From contig NZ_PJCA01000027.1 of the NCBI RefSeq assembly GCF_002836355.1, positions 372,281 to 436,280 on the forward strand: a stretch of 64,000 nucleotides of DNA, read 5' to 3'. Shown in pieces: positions 52,175 through 61,987 of the stretch (position 1 is its first letter; each line of letters starts with the position of its first letter). Source of the stretch: Moritella sp. Urea-trap-13 (GTDB lineage: Bacteria > Pseudomonadota > Gammaproteobacteria > Enterobacterales > Moritellaceae). The translations under genes and the position numbers were made by a program. The notes under the pieces were generated by a model that did not search any database, was not told the DNA's origin, and saw only the letters and a list, made by a program, of their open reading frames with translations.

Positions 52175-54526
52175 ATGCACAAGATTATTCGTTTAAGTGT
52201 CTCCAGCCGTATTGTTGCGACATTATTTATTGGCATGTTGTTAATGCTAAGTAATATGCCATTAGTGCATGCAAATGATGCCGTTTATTTATCAGCAGAC
52301 TATGTACCTGAAAATAATGCACCAGCAAGTAATGCCATAACAGGTAATTCATCGGTAGACCAACGACCAGCTAGTCAGCCCACAAGTAATAATCGGGATA
52401 GACGCGAGAATAAAATAACCGATGAAGATAGAAGTTGGCGTGTTTTAGGTCCTTCAAAACAACGCGAGCGTAATAAAGAGTATCATTATAAAAATGATGA
52501 TATGGCGCGATTTATTTTCTTAATGGATGCCAGAGATCGTAAAAATAAGCTATTAGCTAGCTTGGCTCTGTGGCCTGAACATCAAGAAAAATTAGTTAAT
52601 AATCTGACCGATGGTCAAGGCGCAGATCGTTTTTCATCTTTGTTTACCATTTTTATATTGATGCTGGTTTGTGGTTTTATTGTTGAACGTATTGCCAGTG
52701 TCAAAATGGACTCTTTTTCTGAGGGGGTTGCCAAAGAAAAAGATACTAGTTTCAAGGAAAATCTTGATTACTTATTAATGCGTGGTTTTTTTCAATATGT
52801 CGGTATTGCCATTTTTGCTTTAACAGCCGCGTTTATTGCTATTTATAACTATGCAGAAACAGACCCATTTCGACTACTCAGCCTGCATGCTTTAGGCTTG
52901 GTGGTGAAAATAAGATCGCTTAAGGTCTTATTAAGACTGATTTTTGCGCCTTATGCTCGCGGTAATCGATTATTTAAAATAGATTGTGAATCGGCAAGTC
53001 GTCTATATTGGTCAATTCTTGCCTTCATGGCTGTTTATCTGACTATTACCACCTTCTGGCGTATTCTCGTGGTGTTCTCGTTAGATCCAATTCTGTTTGC
53101 TTTGGTTATCCCTTCTACCGGTATGATCCTGAATGTACTGTCCATCAGCTTTATTTGGTTTAATCGCAGAACGATTGAAGCTATGTTTGCAAGTAGCAAA
53201 CAGACTAGCTCTGCCTTTACTCGATTTTTACGCCAAACATGGACCAGTGTATTCACCATCTGGTTATTCCTGGCTTGGGCATTCTGGGCTATGTATGAGT
53301 TTTTGGGGTATTACAAGCAAGCTGATAACTTCACACCGATTTGGTGGTTGACGTTTACTTACCCTATATTAGACCGTTTCATTTTTGTCGCGCTTGGTCA
53401 GCTTAAACGCATCTCTTGGCTACAAAGTCATTCGTTTGAACAGCGTTGTGATAAATTTATTAATCGCGTGATTATAGCGCTTCGTGTGATCTTTGCCGCG
53501 GTGATTTTTTATCATATTGATGCTAGTTTTGATCATAATGCGTGGGAAAAATTAGCGAATAGTTTTGGCAGCTTCATCCAAATGTTTGTTGATATTATTA
53601 TCGTTATCATTGTCGCTTATGCTATTTGGGAAGTTATTCAATCTGCGATAGAACGCCATTTACCGGTTGAGATGGATGACAGTGGCACATCGACACTGGA
53701 AGGTGAAGGCGGTGGCGGTGGTGCCTCTCGTTCTGAAACCTTACTGCCATTGGTGCGTTCATTTTTAATGGTGTTCTTATTTTCCAGTGTGCTACTAATG
53801 ATCTTAAGTATTGTCGGTGTTGAGATTGCGCCGTTGTTAGCTGGTGCTGGTATCGTCGGTATCGCCGTCGGTTTTGGCGCTCAGAAATTGGTGCAGGATG
53901 TCATTTCAGGTATTTTCTTTTTACTTGATGATGCATTCCGTCGTGGTGAGTATATTGAAGCTGCGAGTTTACGCGGTACGGTTGAACGTATTTCTATTCG
54001 TTCGATTACATTGCGTCATCACCTTGGTGCCGTGCAAACCATACCCTTTGGTGAGATGGCGACTGTGCGAAACTTATCTCGAGATTGGATCACCAAGAAA
54101 TTGGAGTTCAGATTAGATTATCGAACCGACGTTGAAAAAGTGCGGAAGCTGATCAAGAAGGTCGGACAGAAAATGTTATTGCATCCTGAATATGGTCAGC
54201 ATTTTTTATTGCCGTTAAAATCGCAAGGGGTAACCAGAGTTGAAGAGTCTGCGCTTATCTTCCGAATGAAGTTTACCTGTGTACCCGGTGAACAATGGGT
54301 TATTCGCCGTGAAGCATTTAGACTGGTACAAGAATCATTACAGGACAACGGTATTGAATTTGCGCATCGTTCGGTACATGTGTTGACGCAACATGAAGGT
54401 AAAGAAGACCTTAAGGACAGCATAGAAAAAAATGCTGAACTGGCTGAAAAAATAGGTGCTGCAGCGGCATTAAGCGCGTCTGCGGATATTAAAAGGAACG
54501 ATAGAATAGATTCGGATTATAATTAA
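52175..54526 (+). CDS. Large MscS-family mechanosensitive channel
   Basis: A 783-residue protein. The signal peptide ends at VHA; a charged, Asn/Arg-rich periplasmic region of about 120 residues follows. Then come several transmembrane helices (about residues 165-490), a Gly-rich loop, and the MscS core: the pore helix LLAGAGIVGIAVGFGAQKLVQDVISGIFFLLDD (partial), the beta domain with EYIEAASLRGTVERISIRSITLR and a cytoplasmic domain to about residue 740. Such channels open on membrane tension to release solutes after osmotic downshift. It is longer than MscS but shorter than MscK. The glycosyltransferase operon begins 117 bases downstream on the same strand. Confidence 0.9.
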   Translation: MHKIIRLSVSSRIVATLFIGMLLMLSNMPLVHANDAVYLSADYVPENNAPASNAITGNSSVDQRPASQPTSNNRDRRENKITDEDRSWRVLGPSKQRERNKEYHYKNDDMARFIFLMDARDRKNKLLASLALWPEHQEKLVNNLTDGQGADRFSSLFTIFILMLVCGFIVERIASVKMDSFSEGVAKEKDTSFKENLDYLLMRGFFQYVGIAIFALTAAFIAIYNYAETDPFRLLSLHALGLVVKIRSLKVLLRLIFAPYARGNRLFKIDCESASRLYWSILAFMAVYLTITTFWRILVVFSLDPILFALVIPSTGMILNVLSISFIWFNRRTIEAMFASSKQTSSAFTRFLRQTWTSVFTIWLFLAWAFWAMYEFLGYYKQADNFTPIWWLTFTYPILDRFIFVALGQLKRISWLQSHSFEQRCDKFINRVIIALRVIFAAVIFYHIDASFDHNAWEKLANSFGSFIQMFVDIIIVIIVAYAIWEVIQSAIERHLPVEMDDSGTSTLEGEGGGGGASRSETLLPLVRSFLMVFLFSSVLLMILSIVGVEIAPLLAGAGIVGIAVGFGAQKLVQDVISGIFFLLDDAFRRGEYIEAASLRGTVERISIRSITLRHHLGAVQTIPFGEMATVRNLSRDWITKKLEFRLDYRTDVEKVRKLIKKVGQKMLLHPEYGQHFLLPLKSQGVTRVEESALIFRMKFTCVPGEQWVIRREAFRLVQESLQDNGIEFAHRSVHVLTQHEGKEDLKDSIEKNAELAEKIGAAAALSASADIKRNDRIDSDYN

Positions 54527-54643
54527 TTCGCGATTTATTTTTAATATTATTAACGGGTTGTTAAGTGAGCAGTACGCTATCTTAGGCTGTTCTTTTTTGG
54601 TAATCTTGTTTGTCTTAGTTGTATTTAGTTAAAGAGAGTTCAA

Positions 54644-55822
54644 GTGCGCAGTAAATTAAATAATAGCCGTTTACTCATCTATAGTCATGACTCTTTCGGT
54701 CTTGGGCATTTGCGTCGCTGCAGAACTATCGCACATGAGCTTGTTGACCGCTATAAGGGCTTGTCTGTTCTCATCATTACTGGTTCGCCGATCATTGGCC
54801 GTTTTGATTTTAAAGCCCGAGTGGATTTCATTCGTATACCTGGAGTGATTAAACTGCATAATGGCCAATACACCTCACTCGGCTTACTGATCGATTTAGC
54901 GGATACATTGGCATTACGTGAAGCAATTATTTTAAATACTTCAAAAGTGTTTCAACCGGATATCTTTCTAGTAGATAAAGAACCGGGTGGCTTAAAAGAT
55001 GAAGTCATTAGCACGTTAGCGCATTTTAAAGATACCGATACCAAATGTATTCTCGGTTTACGTGATGTGATGGATTCTCCGGAACTATTAAAAAAGGAAT
55101 GGCAGAAGAAGAATGTAATGCCATTACTTGAAGGTCTCTACGATGAGCTGTGGGTATATGGCCCTGCTGAAGTATCAGATCCGTTACAAGGCTTAGATAT
55201 AAAGCAAATAGTTAAAGATAAGACCTTATTTACGGGATATTTACCAAGGCAGGTACCACAGCAAGTAGATACCGATTCTATACACTTTCCTGATAAGCCT
55301 TACATTCTGGTTACTCCTGGTGGTGGCGGTGACGGTATTGAGATGATTGATTGGGTATTACGTGCCTATGAGACCTGCTCAACATTGATGCCAGCCTTGT
55401 TTGTGCTAGGTCCGTTTATGCCAACCACAGAGCGTAATGAATTCTTGCACAGAGCGGAGTTATTACCACATGTTGAAGCGATTACATTTAGTAATCATCT
55501 TGAGCATTTGATGTTCGAGGCTGAAGCTGTTATTGCGATGGGTGGCTACAATACATTTTGTGAAATATTGTCATTTGATAAACCAGCATTGATTCTTCCA
55601 CGAACGAAACCAAGAGAAGAACAACTTATTCGTGCACGTAATGCAGCTAAAGTAGGGCTGTTATCTATGCTTGATTTGGATTCAGAACGTTGCGCTGAAA
55701 CCATGGTCGACAGTATTCATAAGTTATTACTACAAGATAAACCGAGTAAGCATAAACTTGACAACTTGCTTAACGGTTTAGATTCGATTGCAGATCGATT
55801 TGGTGAGCTGGTATCAAAATAA
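54644..55822 (+). CDS. MurG-like glycosyltransferase (COG4671 type), first of operon
   Basis: A 392-residue GT-B-fold protein. The N-terminal loop YSHDSFGLGHLRRCRTIAHEL is the acceptor-side motif of the COG4671 group. The C-terminal half has LVTPGGGGDG and AEAVIAMGGYNTFCEILSFDKPALILPR (partial), which resembles the MurG/UGT donor site. No membrane segment is seen. The start is GTG at 54644 behind AAAGAGAG. Sugar and acceptor are unknown. It is the first of five closely spaced genes, and the second is a distant paralogue. Confidence 0.82.
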   Translation: MRSKLNNSRLLIYSHDSFGLGHLRRCRTIAHELVDRYKGLSVLIITGSPIIGRFDFKARVDFIRIPGVIKLHNGQYTSLGLLIDLADTLALREAIILNTSKVFQPDIFLVDKEPGGLKDEVISTLAHFKDTDTKCILGLRDVMDSPELLKKEWQKKNVMPLLEGLYDELWVYGPAEVSDPLQGLDIKQIVKDKTLFTGYLPRQVPQQVDTDSIHFPDKPYILVTPGGGGDGIEMIDWVLRAYETCSTLMPALFVLGPFMPTTERNEFLHRAELLPHVEAITFSNHLEHLMFEAEAVIAMGGYNTFCEILSFDKPALILPRTKPREEQLIRARNAAKVGLLSMLDLDSERCAETMVDSIHKLLLQDKPSKHKLDNLLNGLDSIADRFGELVSK

Positions 55823-55871
55823 GCTAATCCTTTTTCTTTTTAATTTGTGTTTATCGCAAGGGATCCTGTAT

Positions 55872-57023
55872 ATGTCAGCTCCGCGTATTATGTATTATGT
55901 GCAATATTTATTAGGTATTGGTCACGTTCGTCGCTCTTCTCTTATTGTTCAAGCCTTGTGTGAACAGGGCGCACATGTCGATGTTATCTTTGGTGGCATG
56001 CCTGTGCCGAGCATGTCTTTTGGTACTGCGACTATGCATCAGTTGACCGCGGTTAAAAGTGCCGATTCCGGCTTTAGCGGTTTAGTTAAAGCCGATGGCA
56101 GTCCAGTTAGTGATGATGATCAGCAGCAGCGGACACAAGCACTGTTAGCGCTTTGTGAAGCACTACAACCTGATTTAATTGTTACAGAGACGTATCCGTT
56201 TGGCCGCAGGCAAATGCGCTTTGAGTTATTACCTTTGCTTGATTGGGCTAAATCTCAGGATAACCCGCCCGTTCTTGTTTCGTCGATCCGCGATATTTTA
56301 CAGCGACGTTCAACGGTAAGGGAACAAGAATACGTCAACCTAGTGCAGACCTATTATCAACATGTATTAGTGCATGGTGATGAAAAATTTTACCCATTAG
56401 AAAGAAGTTTCCCTGTGGCCGGCATGATCGCTGATAAAGTCAGTTATTCTGGTTATGTTTGCCCAACGCTTACCGATGCCGATGAAGCTGATCATAAAAC
56501 ACGAGATACCATAGTCGTGTCTGTCGGCGGCGGTAGCATAGGCAAAGATATTTTAGTCGCGGTGATGGCGTTATATAACAGCGGATTTGCAACGGATAAA
56601 AAGTGGTTATTGATCACGGGCCCAAACATGGACTCTGCCGACAAAACCTTTTTCAAGGCGCAGCAACAGCCTAACTTACAAGTTGTTGATCTTGCTGATG
56701 ACTTCTTAAAAGAGTTGAGTAATGCTTATGTGTCTATCTCAAGAGCCGGTTATAACACTGTGATGGATCTGTTATTGACTGCCGTACCCGCTGTAGTCAT
56801 ACCGTTTGAAGGTGAAGGTGAAACTGAGCAATTAGCGCGAAGCGAAGTATTGGCACAAGCGAAGGTATTACAATTCGTTAAAAATGACGAGTTGAGTATC
56901 GGCACATTAAAAGCAGCCATTAATAATGCATTAGCCAGTACAGCTAAAACGGTTAATATCGATAATCAGGGCGCGCCACAAAGCGCCAAATTACTTATTG
57001 AGTGGGCAGGCGCGAGGCATTAG
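55872..57023 (+). CDS. MurG-like glycosyltransferase, second of operon
   Basis: A 383-residue GT-B-fold protein related to the first gene of the operon: N-terminal YYVQYLLGIGHVRRSSLI matches its GLGHLRR loop, and SVGGGSIGKD and SRAGYNTVMDLLLTAVPAVVIPFEG (partial) match its donor-site motifs. The ATG at 55872 is chosen because AAGGGA lies before it; the frame extends 28 codons upstream into the previous gene without a better start. The gap to the previous stop is 49 bases. Two such paralogues in a row suggest two successive sugar transfers. Confidence 0.82.
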   Translation: MSAPRIMYYVQYLLGIGHVRRSSLIVQALCEQGAHVDVIFGGMPVPSMSFGTATMHQLTAVKSADSGFSGLVKADGSPVSDDDQQQRTQALLALCEALQPDLIVTETYPFGRRQMRFELLPLLDWAKSQDNPPVLVSSIRDILQRRSTVREQEYVNLVQTYYQHVLVHGDEKFYPLERSFPVAGMIADKVSYSGYVCPTLTDADEADHKTRDTIVVSVGGGSIGKDILVAVMALYNSGFATDKKWLLITGPNMDSADKTFFKAQQQPNLQVVDLADDFLKELSNAYVSISRAGYNTVMDLLLTAVPAVVIPFEGEGETEQLARSEVLAQAKVLQFVKNDELSIGTLKAAINNALASTAKTVNIDNQGAPQSAKLLIEWAGARH

Positions 57024-57070
57024 TCGTCTCGTTATTGTTGTAAATCACAAAAGTTTAAGGTCAGTCTGTA

Positions 57071-58300
57071 GTGAAGAAAATTGCATTAGTACTTAAAGGC
57101 TATCCACGCCTATCAGAAACATTTATTGCACAAGAAATTCGCGCATTAGAATTGCGCGGATTTGATATTACTTTAGTTTCCCTACGTCATCCGACAGATA
57201 CCAGCACGCACCCGATACATCAACAAATTGAAGCTGATGTGCTGTATTTACCCGAGTATTTGCATGATGAACCATTACGGGTTTTAAAAGCATTTTGGAA
57301 GTTGGGAACTCAATTCTCACTGATTAAAGTATTTAAGCAATTTTTCCGCGATTTAAAACGTGATACTAGCCGTGGCCGCATTCGTCGCTTTGGTCAAAGC
57401 CTAGTATTAGCCGCAGAAATGCCAGAGGGTGTTGAGCAAATGTATGCACACTTTCTGCATACGCCAGCGTCAGTGACGCGCTATGCATCATTAATCAATG
57501 CTCTACCTTGGTCTTGTTCCGCGCATGCCAAAGATATTTGGACAACTGAGCAATGGGACTTATCAGAAAAGCTTGCAGAGTTACAATGGTTATCGACTTG
57601 TACAGCAGCTAATCATGAATACTTACAATCCCTCGCTAAAGATCCAAGCAAGGTGCATTTGGTTTATCACGGCTTAGACTTCACACGCTTTCAACATGTA
57701 GATCGTGTTTCCCGTGCTGATGTGAATGGCAGCTCTGCCGATAATCCGGTAAAAATTATCAGTGTTGGCCGCGCGGTACCGAAGAAAGGTTATGATGATT
57801 TATTGAATGCGCTGGCTAAACTACCAAAAGATTTACACTGGCAGTTAACCCATATTGGTGGTGGCGGTATTTTAAAAGCGTTACGTCAGCAGGCTAAAGA
57901 ACTCGGTATTGAGCAACACATTGAGTGGCAAGGCGCACAGCCGCAATTAACCGTACTTGAAGCTTATCGTGAAAGTGATTTATTTGTCCTAGCGAGTAAG
58001 ATTGTTGCCGATGGTGACCGCGATGGTATGCCCAACGTATTAATGGAAGCGCAGAGCCAATCGGTATGTTGCCTCGCTACGGATATTTCTGGTATTCCAG
58101 AGCTGATTGACAGTGGTGAGAATGGCGTATTAGTGCAATCCAATCACGTTGACGAGTTAGCAGCCGCCTTAATAGATTTACTCCGTGATGGTGAAAAACG
58201 TGAACGTTTAGGCGCAGAAGGGCAAAAGCAATTGCACCGACGTTTTGATGTCAAGATTGGTATCGACCAATTAGAAAAGCTGTTTGATAATCGTGGCTAA
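57071..58300 (+). CDS. GT4 glycosyltransferase (WcaL-like)
   Basis: A 409-residue family 4 glycosyltransferase. The N-terminal domain starts KKIALVLKGYPRLSETFIAQEIRALE, a typical start for WcaL-like colanic-acid transferases. The C-terminal domain has SVGRAVPKKGYDDLLNAL, HIGGGG and the retaining-GT4 motif DGMPNVLMEA, followed by GIPELIDSGENG. The start is GTG at 57071 with AAGG upstream, 47 bases after the preceding stop. It probably adds a hexose in a surface glycan pathway. Confidence 0.86.
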   Translation: MKKIALVLKGYPRLSETFIAQEIRALELRGFDITLVSLRHPTDTSTHPIHQQIEADVLYLPEYLHDEPLRVLKAFWKLGTQFSLIKVFKQFFRDLKRDTSRGRIRRFGQSLVLAAEMPEGVEQMYAHFLHTPASVTRYASLINALPWSCSAHAKDIWTTEQWDLSEKLAELQWLSTCTAANHEYLQSLAKDPSKVHLVYHGLDFTRFQHVDRVSRADVNGSSADNPVKIISVGRAVPKKGYDDLLNALAKLPKDLHWQLTHIGGGGILKALRQQAKELGIEQHIEWQGAQPQLTVLEAYRESDLFVLASKIVADGDRDGMPNVLMEAQSQSVCCLATDISGIPELIDSGENGVLVQSNHVDELAAALIDLLRDGEKRERLGAEGQKQLHRRFDVKIGIDQLEKLFDNRG

Positions 58301-59516
58301 TACCAGCGCAAAAACAGGCGTCGCATTTTATGCGCCGCTTAAATCGCCCTTACACCCAAACCCATCGGGCGATCGTAAGATCGCCCGATTATTTATCCGC
58401 GCACTAGAGCAGGCCGGTTATCATGTTGACCTTGCTAGTCAGTTGCGCTCTTTTGATAAAGCGGGAGATGTTCAGCGTCAGCAACGTCTTATTACTCTTG
58501 CTAAAAAAGAAGCACACAGAGTCATGCGGCGCTGGCAACAACAAGGCTTTAGTCCTCAAGCTTGGTTTACTTATCACTTATATTACAAAGCGCCAGATCT
58601 AATTGGTCCTATCATCTGTCAAACTCTGAATATTCCTTACATAGTTGCTGAAGCATCATGGGCTGAAAAACGCGCTGATGGTCCTTGGGCCTTGTATCAC
58701 CAGCAAGTGGCTGATGGCTTGAAACTCGCGAGTAAAGTTGTATGTATTAATCCAAGGGATAAAATTGCGCTGACCGACTTCTATGTAGATAGACTGGTAA
58801 AGTCAGCTTCACCGCTTGTTACCCTCAATGCTTTTATTGATGATTTACCTGTTAATAATGATGATCTGCTTGTTAATCATAATACTGCTGCGACAACAAA
58901 TAAGTTAATGCCTTCTAATTTAACGAGGCAAGATTTAGCGGATAAATATGGCTTAGACATCAAGTTACCTTGGGTTATCACTATTGCCATGATGCGCAGA
59001 GGAGATAAGTTTGCCTCCTATCAGCAGTTAAGCCGGGTCGTTGAATTGTTACAACAGCCTTACCAGTTATTGATTGTTGGTGATGGTGTGATGCAAGCAC
59101 CAATTAGTGCTCTTTTTACGCCGTACCAGCAGGTTAAATTTGCTGGCGCGCTGGAAAATAACCAGATACGACAACTATTACCACATTTTGACTTGCTGGT
59201 TTGGCCAGCGATTAATGAAGCCCTTGGCATGATTTTCTTAGAAGCGCAGCAATCTGGCGTCGCAGTTGTTGCAGGTAATCAGGGTGGCGTGAGTTCAATT
59301 ATCAAAGATAACGTCACAGGGCTCTTGGTAGATGCCTATAACGCCAAGGAAATGTCTGAAACCATTGATGCTTTACTTGGGAAACCTGCACAATTAAATA
59401 TCATGCAACAAGCGGCAAGCCATTACGTTAGTCAGAATCACTCCATCGAGGCCAGCGCGCACCAGCTTTATCATGTTATCCAAGACGCTATAACAAATAA
59501 AACGGAGTCGTTATGA
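58293..59516 (+). CDS. GT4 glycosyltransferase
   Basis: A family 4 glycosyltransferase of about 407 residues. The N-terminus GVAFYAPLKSPLHPNPSGDRKIARL is that of a common GT4 group, and the C-terminal domain has LLIVGDGVM, the E-x7-E motif EALGMIFLE and GNQGGVSSIIKDNVTGLLVD (partial). The start is uncertain: GTG at 58293, which overlaps the previous stop, or TTG at 58284, both without a strong ribosome site. Its stop overlaps the start of the phosphatase gene by four bases (ATGA), so translation is coupled. Confidence 0.84.
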   Translation: MANTSAKTGVAFYAPLKSPLHPNPSGDRKIARLFIRALEQAGYHVDLASQLRSFDKAGDVQRQQRLITLAKKEAHRVMRRWQQQGFSPQAWFTYHLYYKAPDLIGPIICQTLNIPYIVAEASWAEKRADGPWALYHQQVADGLKLASKVVCINPRDKIALTDFYVDRLVKSASPLVTLNAFIDDLPVNNDDLLVNHNTAATTNKLMPSNLTRQDLADKYGLDIKLPWVITIAMMRRGDKFASYQQLSRVVELLQQPYQLLIVGDGVMQAPISALFTPYQQVKFAGALENNQIRQLLPHFDLLVWPAINEALGMIFLEAQQSGVAVVAGNQGGVSSIIKDNVTGLLVDAYNAKEMSETIDALLGKPAQLNIMQQAASHYVSQNHSIEASAHQLYHVIQDAITNKTESL

Positions 59517-60094
59517 TCAACGTATATTTTATTCGCCATGGGCAAACCCAATGGAACTGTGAAAAACGTTTACAAGGTCGTACTGATATTCCATTGAATG
59601 ACGCTGGCAGACAACAAATCTGCGCTTATCAGTTACCTTCAGGTTTGTCATCTCTACAGTGGTTTCATAGCCCATTATTAAGAGCACAACAAACTGCGCA
59701 ATTACTTGGCGTAGACTCACAGTCTGAAACTGCGTTGATCGAAATGAGTTGGGGGGAATGGGAAGGTAAAACATTGGCGCAATTAAGAGCGCAAGACCCA
59801 ATTAATGTTGCAAAACAAGAAGCGCTAGGCTTAGACTTGAGACCGGCAGGGGGGGAATCTCCTCGATTGGTTGCTGAACGTGTCAGCGATTGGCTAGGCT
59901 CGTTGGATAATGATAATACCGTAAAGCATATGGGTTGTGTTAGCCATAAAGGCATTATCCGAGCTATTTATGCCTGCGCTACAGATTGGAATATGCTAGC
60001 TAAGCCTCTGCATAAAATTGATTTTTATTGTGCGCAGCATTTTTGTTTTGAGCAAGGCCGCTGGTCTATTGGCGAGCTTAACATCCCGTTATAA
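59513..60094 (+). CDS. Histidine phosphatase family protein
   Basis: A 193-residue phosphoglycerate-mutase-like phosphatase with catalytic RHG motif FIRHGQTQWN (His8), the helper HSPLLRAQQTAQLL, the acid in EMSWGEWEGKTLAQ and the second histidine in CVSHKGIIRA. Relatives include CobC, GpmB and sugar- or lipid-phosphate phosphatases. As the last gene of the glycosyltransferase operon, with a four-base overlap, it probably removes a phosphate from a sugar intermediate or lipid carrier; that is inference. Confidence 0.87.
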   Translation: MINVYFIRHGQTQWNCEKRLQGRTDIPLNDAGRQQICAYQLPSGLSSLQWFHSPLLRAQQTAQLLGVDSQSETALIEMSWGEWEGKTLAQLRAQDPINVAKQEALGLDLRPAGGESPRLVAERVSDWLGSLDNDNTVKHMGCVSHKGIIRAIYACATDWNMLAKPLHKIDFYCAQHFCFEQGRWSIGELNIPL

Positions 60095-60106
60095 GTGGAT
60101 ATTGTC

Positions 60107-60144
60107 GAATTAGCTCTTACTCTGTAATAAGAGCCAATTCGTTA
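60107..60144. terminator. Probable terminator between the phosphatase and fadL genes
   Basis: GAATTAGCTCTTA and TAAGAGCCAATTC pair with one mismatch around an 8-base loop. T-rich DNA follows on the right. Confidence 0.65.
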
Positions 60145-60229
60145 TTATTAATAGTGTTCTGAGTTATTAATAGTGATCTAAATTATTATTTTTATGAACA
60201 GTCAGTTATCTTATAAGCTCAAAGCGGTC

Positions 60230-61663
60230 TTAGAAAACTAAATTCATCTGTGCAGAAGCAACAACCGCCTCAGCTTTATTCGTAAACGCATACGTCAAAC
60301 CGGTATTAGTATCTGTTTCTTCAAATGATGTATCTTCACCTATGATGTAGGCGGCTGCTAAATCAAGCGAAAGCGTTTTAGTTACCTTGAATGTGAGGCC
60401 AGCTGTATACCATTGACGTTCTGAATCTGGAATACTAATGGTAGTATCGCCTGCAGCTTCATCTAATGCGTAACCGGCCCGTAATATTATTGTTTCGCCT
60501 AAGTAATATGATAGACCTGCTGAATAACGAATATTGTCTTCGTAGTTATAAGCTTTTTCGAATAATACTAAATCAGTGTTTTCAGTTGCTACACCTTTTA
60601 GTCCATCGAAGCTGCTCCATTCAGTCCAAACTACGCCGTATTGCAGGGCTATATTACCAACGCGGTGAAAGCCACCTAGTTCAGCCATAGCGGGTAGTGA
60701 TAAATCTAATTGCCCAGTTAAATCAGCCCCTTGATAGTTGGAGTATTCACCTTCAAATGTCAATTCGACTTCAGAGCGATAACTAGCACCAATTTTATGG
60801 TTATCACTTAAATCGAATAGCACACCTGCATTCCAACCAAAACCAATATCATCACCTTCCATGATAAATGCTTGAGTGCCTGCTGCTTGACCTGATAGCT
60901 GCGCATTGTTTGCTGCAATCGCGCCACCAATTTGAGCTGCACTCGCACCAGTTTTAGCATAAGCAGCAACGTTACTCATCACCCCCAATGCTGCCGCATC
61001 ACCGAGATTTCTCTCTAGTTCTGCTGAGCCATAAACAATTTGAGCACCGACACCAAAGCGTATTTTACTGCCTAATTTAAACGCTAAGCTCGGATTCAAG
61101 TTAAATGTGGTTAACTGTGTCGACCCTCCGAGTAATCCTGCGGCGTAATCTTCAGGAAACTCAGTATTGGTACCATAATTAGTATAGCCAGCTAAACCGA
61201 TCGCAAGCTTGCTACTTACGGGGATAACGGCATAAACAGAAGGGACTGCGGCAGGATTTACGGAGTCTTCGACATCGTAATCAGACTCATTTTCTCCACT
61301 GTAATTAGTACCGAACCCGGCATTAAAATTAGAGTAATAAGGGTCTAGTGGAGCATTTTCACCTGTGGTCTCAACGCTCGGTTCTATATATGCACCGCCA
61401 AATGAAAAGGCAAACTTGTCAAACGATGCTGCAGCTGCCGGGTTTGTCCCGATTACAGCGGCATTATCGGTATTGGCAGCAAAACCAGCATTGGCGTTAC
61501 CGAGTGCTGATGCTGATTGTACATTAACTTGGAATCCGGCTGCTGATGCTTGAGCGCTGGCTAGCATTGTTGCTGTTATTGTTGCTTTAACGATTGATTG
61601 AGCTATCGATTTAGTTATCAATGTAGATATGACATTCTTTTTGAACACATTGGTTTTTTTCAT
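60230..61663 (-). CDS. FadL/OmpP1-family outer-membrane transport protein, copy 1
   Basis: A 477-residue 14-strand barrel for uptake of hydrophobic compounds such as long-chain fatty acids. A long signal region ends at ASA before AGFQVNVQSASALGNANAG, the N-terminal hatch typical of FadL, with the TNPAAAASF motif. The C-terminus ends VVASAQMNLVF with the final Phe. The ATG at 61663 is chosen because AGGGA lies before it; upstream codons would add an unlikely extension. Its C-terminal half is closely similar to the third copy. The 324 bases upstream hold a small palindrome (CCATTCGAATTAGAATGG, 61824-61841) and nothing coding. Confidence 0.9.
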   Translation of the reverse strand: MKKTNVFKKNVISTLITKSIAQSIVKATITATMLASAQASAAGFQVNVQSASALGNANAGFAANTDNAAVIGTNPAAAASFDKFAFSFGGAYIEPSVETTGENAPLDPYYSNFNAGFGTNYSGENESDYDVEDSVNPAAVPSVYAVIPVSSKLAIGLAGYTNYGTNTEFPEDYAAGLLGGSTQLTTFNLNPSLAFKLGSKIRFGVGAQIVYGSAELERNLGDAAALGVMSNVAAYAKTGASAAQIGGAIAANNAQLSGQAAGTQAFIMEGDDIGFGWNAGVLFDLSDNHKIGASYRSEVELTFEGEYSNYQGADLTGQLDLSLPAMAELGGFHRVGNIALQYGVVWTEWSSFDGLKGVATENTDLVLFEKAYNYEDNIRYSAGLSYYLGETIILRAGYALDEAAGDTTISIPDSERQWYTAGLTFKVTKTLSLDLAAAYIIGEDTSFEETDTNTGLTYAFTNKAEAVVASAQMNLVF

Positions 61664-61987
61664 GACTAATCCCTGTCTTATATAATAAAGGTAATGCACA
61701 TACATCCGTGTCGATTACGATTTCCCGAAACGCGTCTATACGCGCTTGCTACTTGGGTAGGAGACATTATAGGGATTTAGCGAGATCTTTATGTGAGGGC
61801 AAGACGCATGCTATTAGTAATACCATTCGAATTAGAATGGGCGTTTGAAGTTAGTGTTTACTATTTATGAGTGGCTTTATTTCAAGTGATTTTGAAGTAC
61901 TAATGCAATCTAATGTGTTTTAGTGATAATAGTGTTAACTGTATTTTAAGGCATAATCAATATGAGTTAATGCTCTATTTATCTTGG

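Noticed and set aside
54527-60094. The glycosyltransferase operon as an LPS core or O-antigen locus
   Set aside because: No nucleotide-sugar synthesis, polymerase, flippase or ligase genes are present, so this name would be unsupported.
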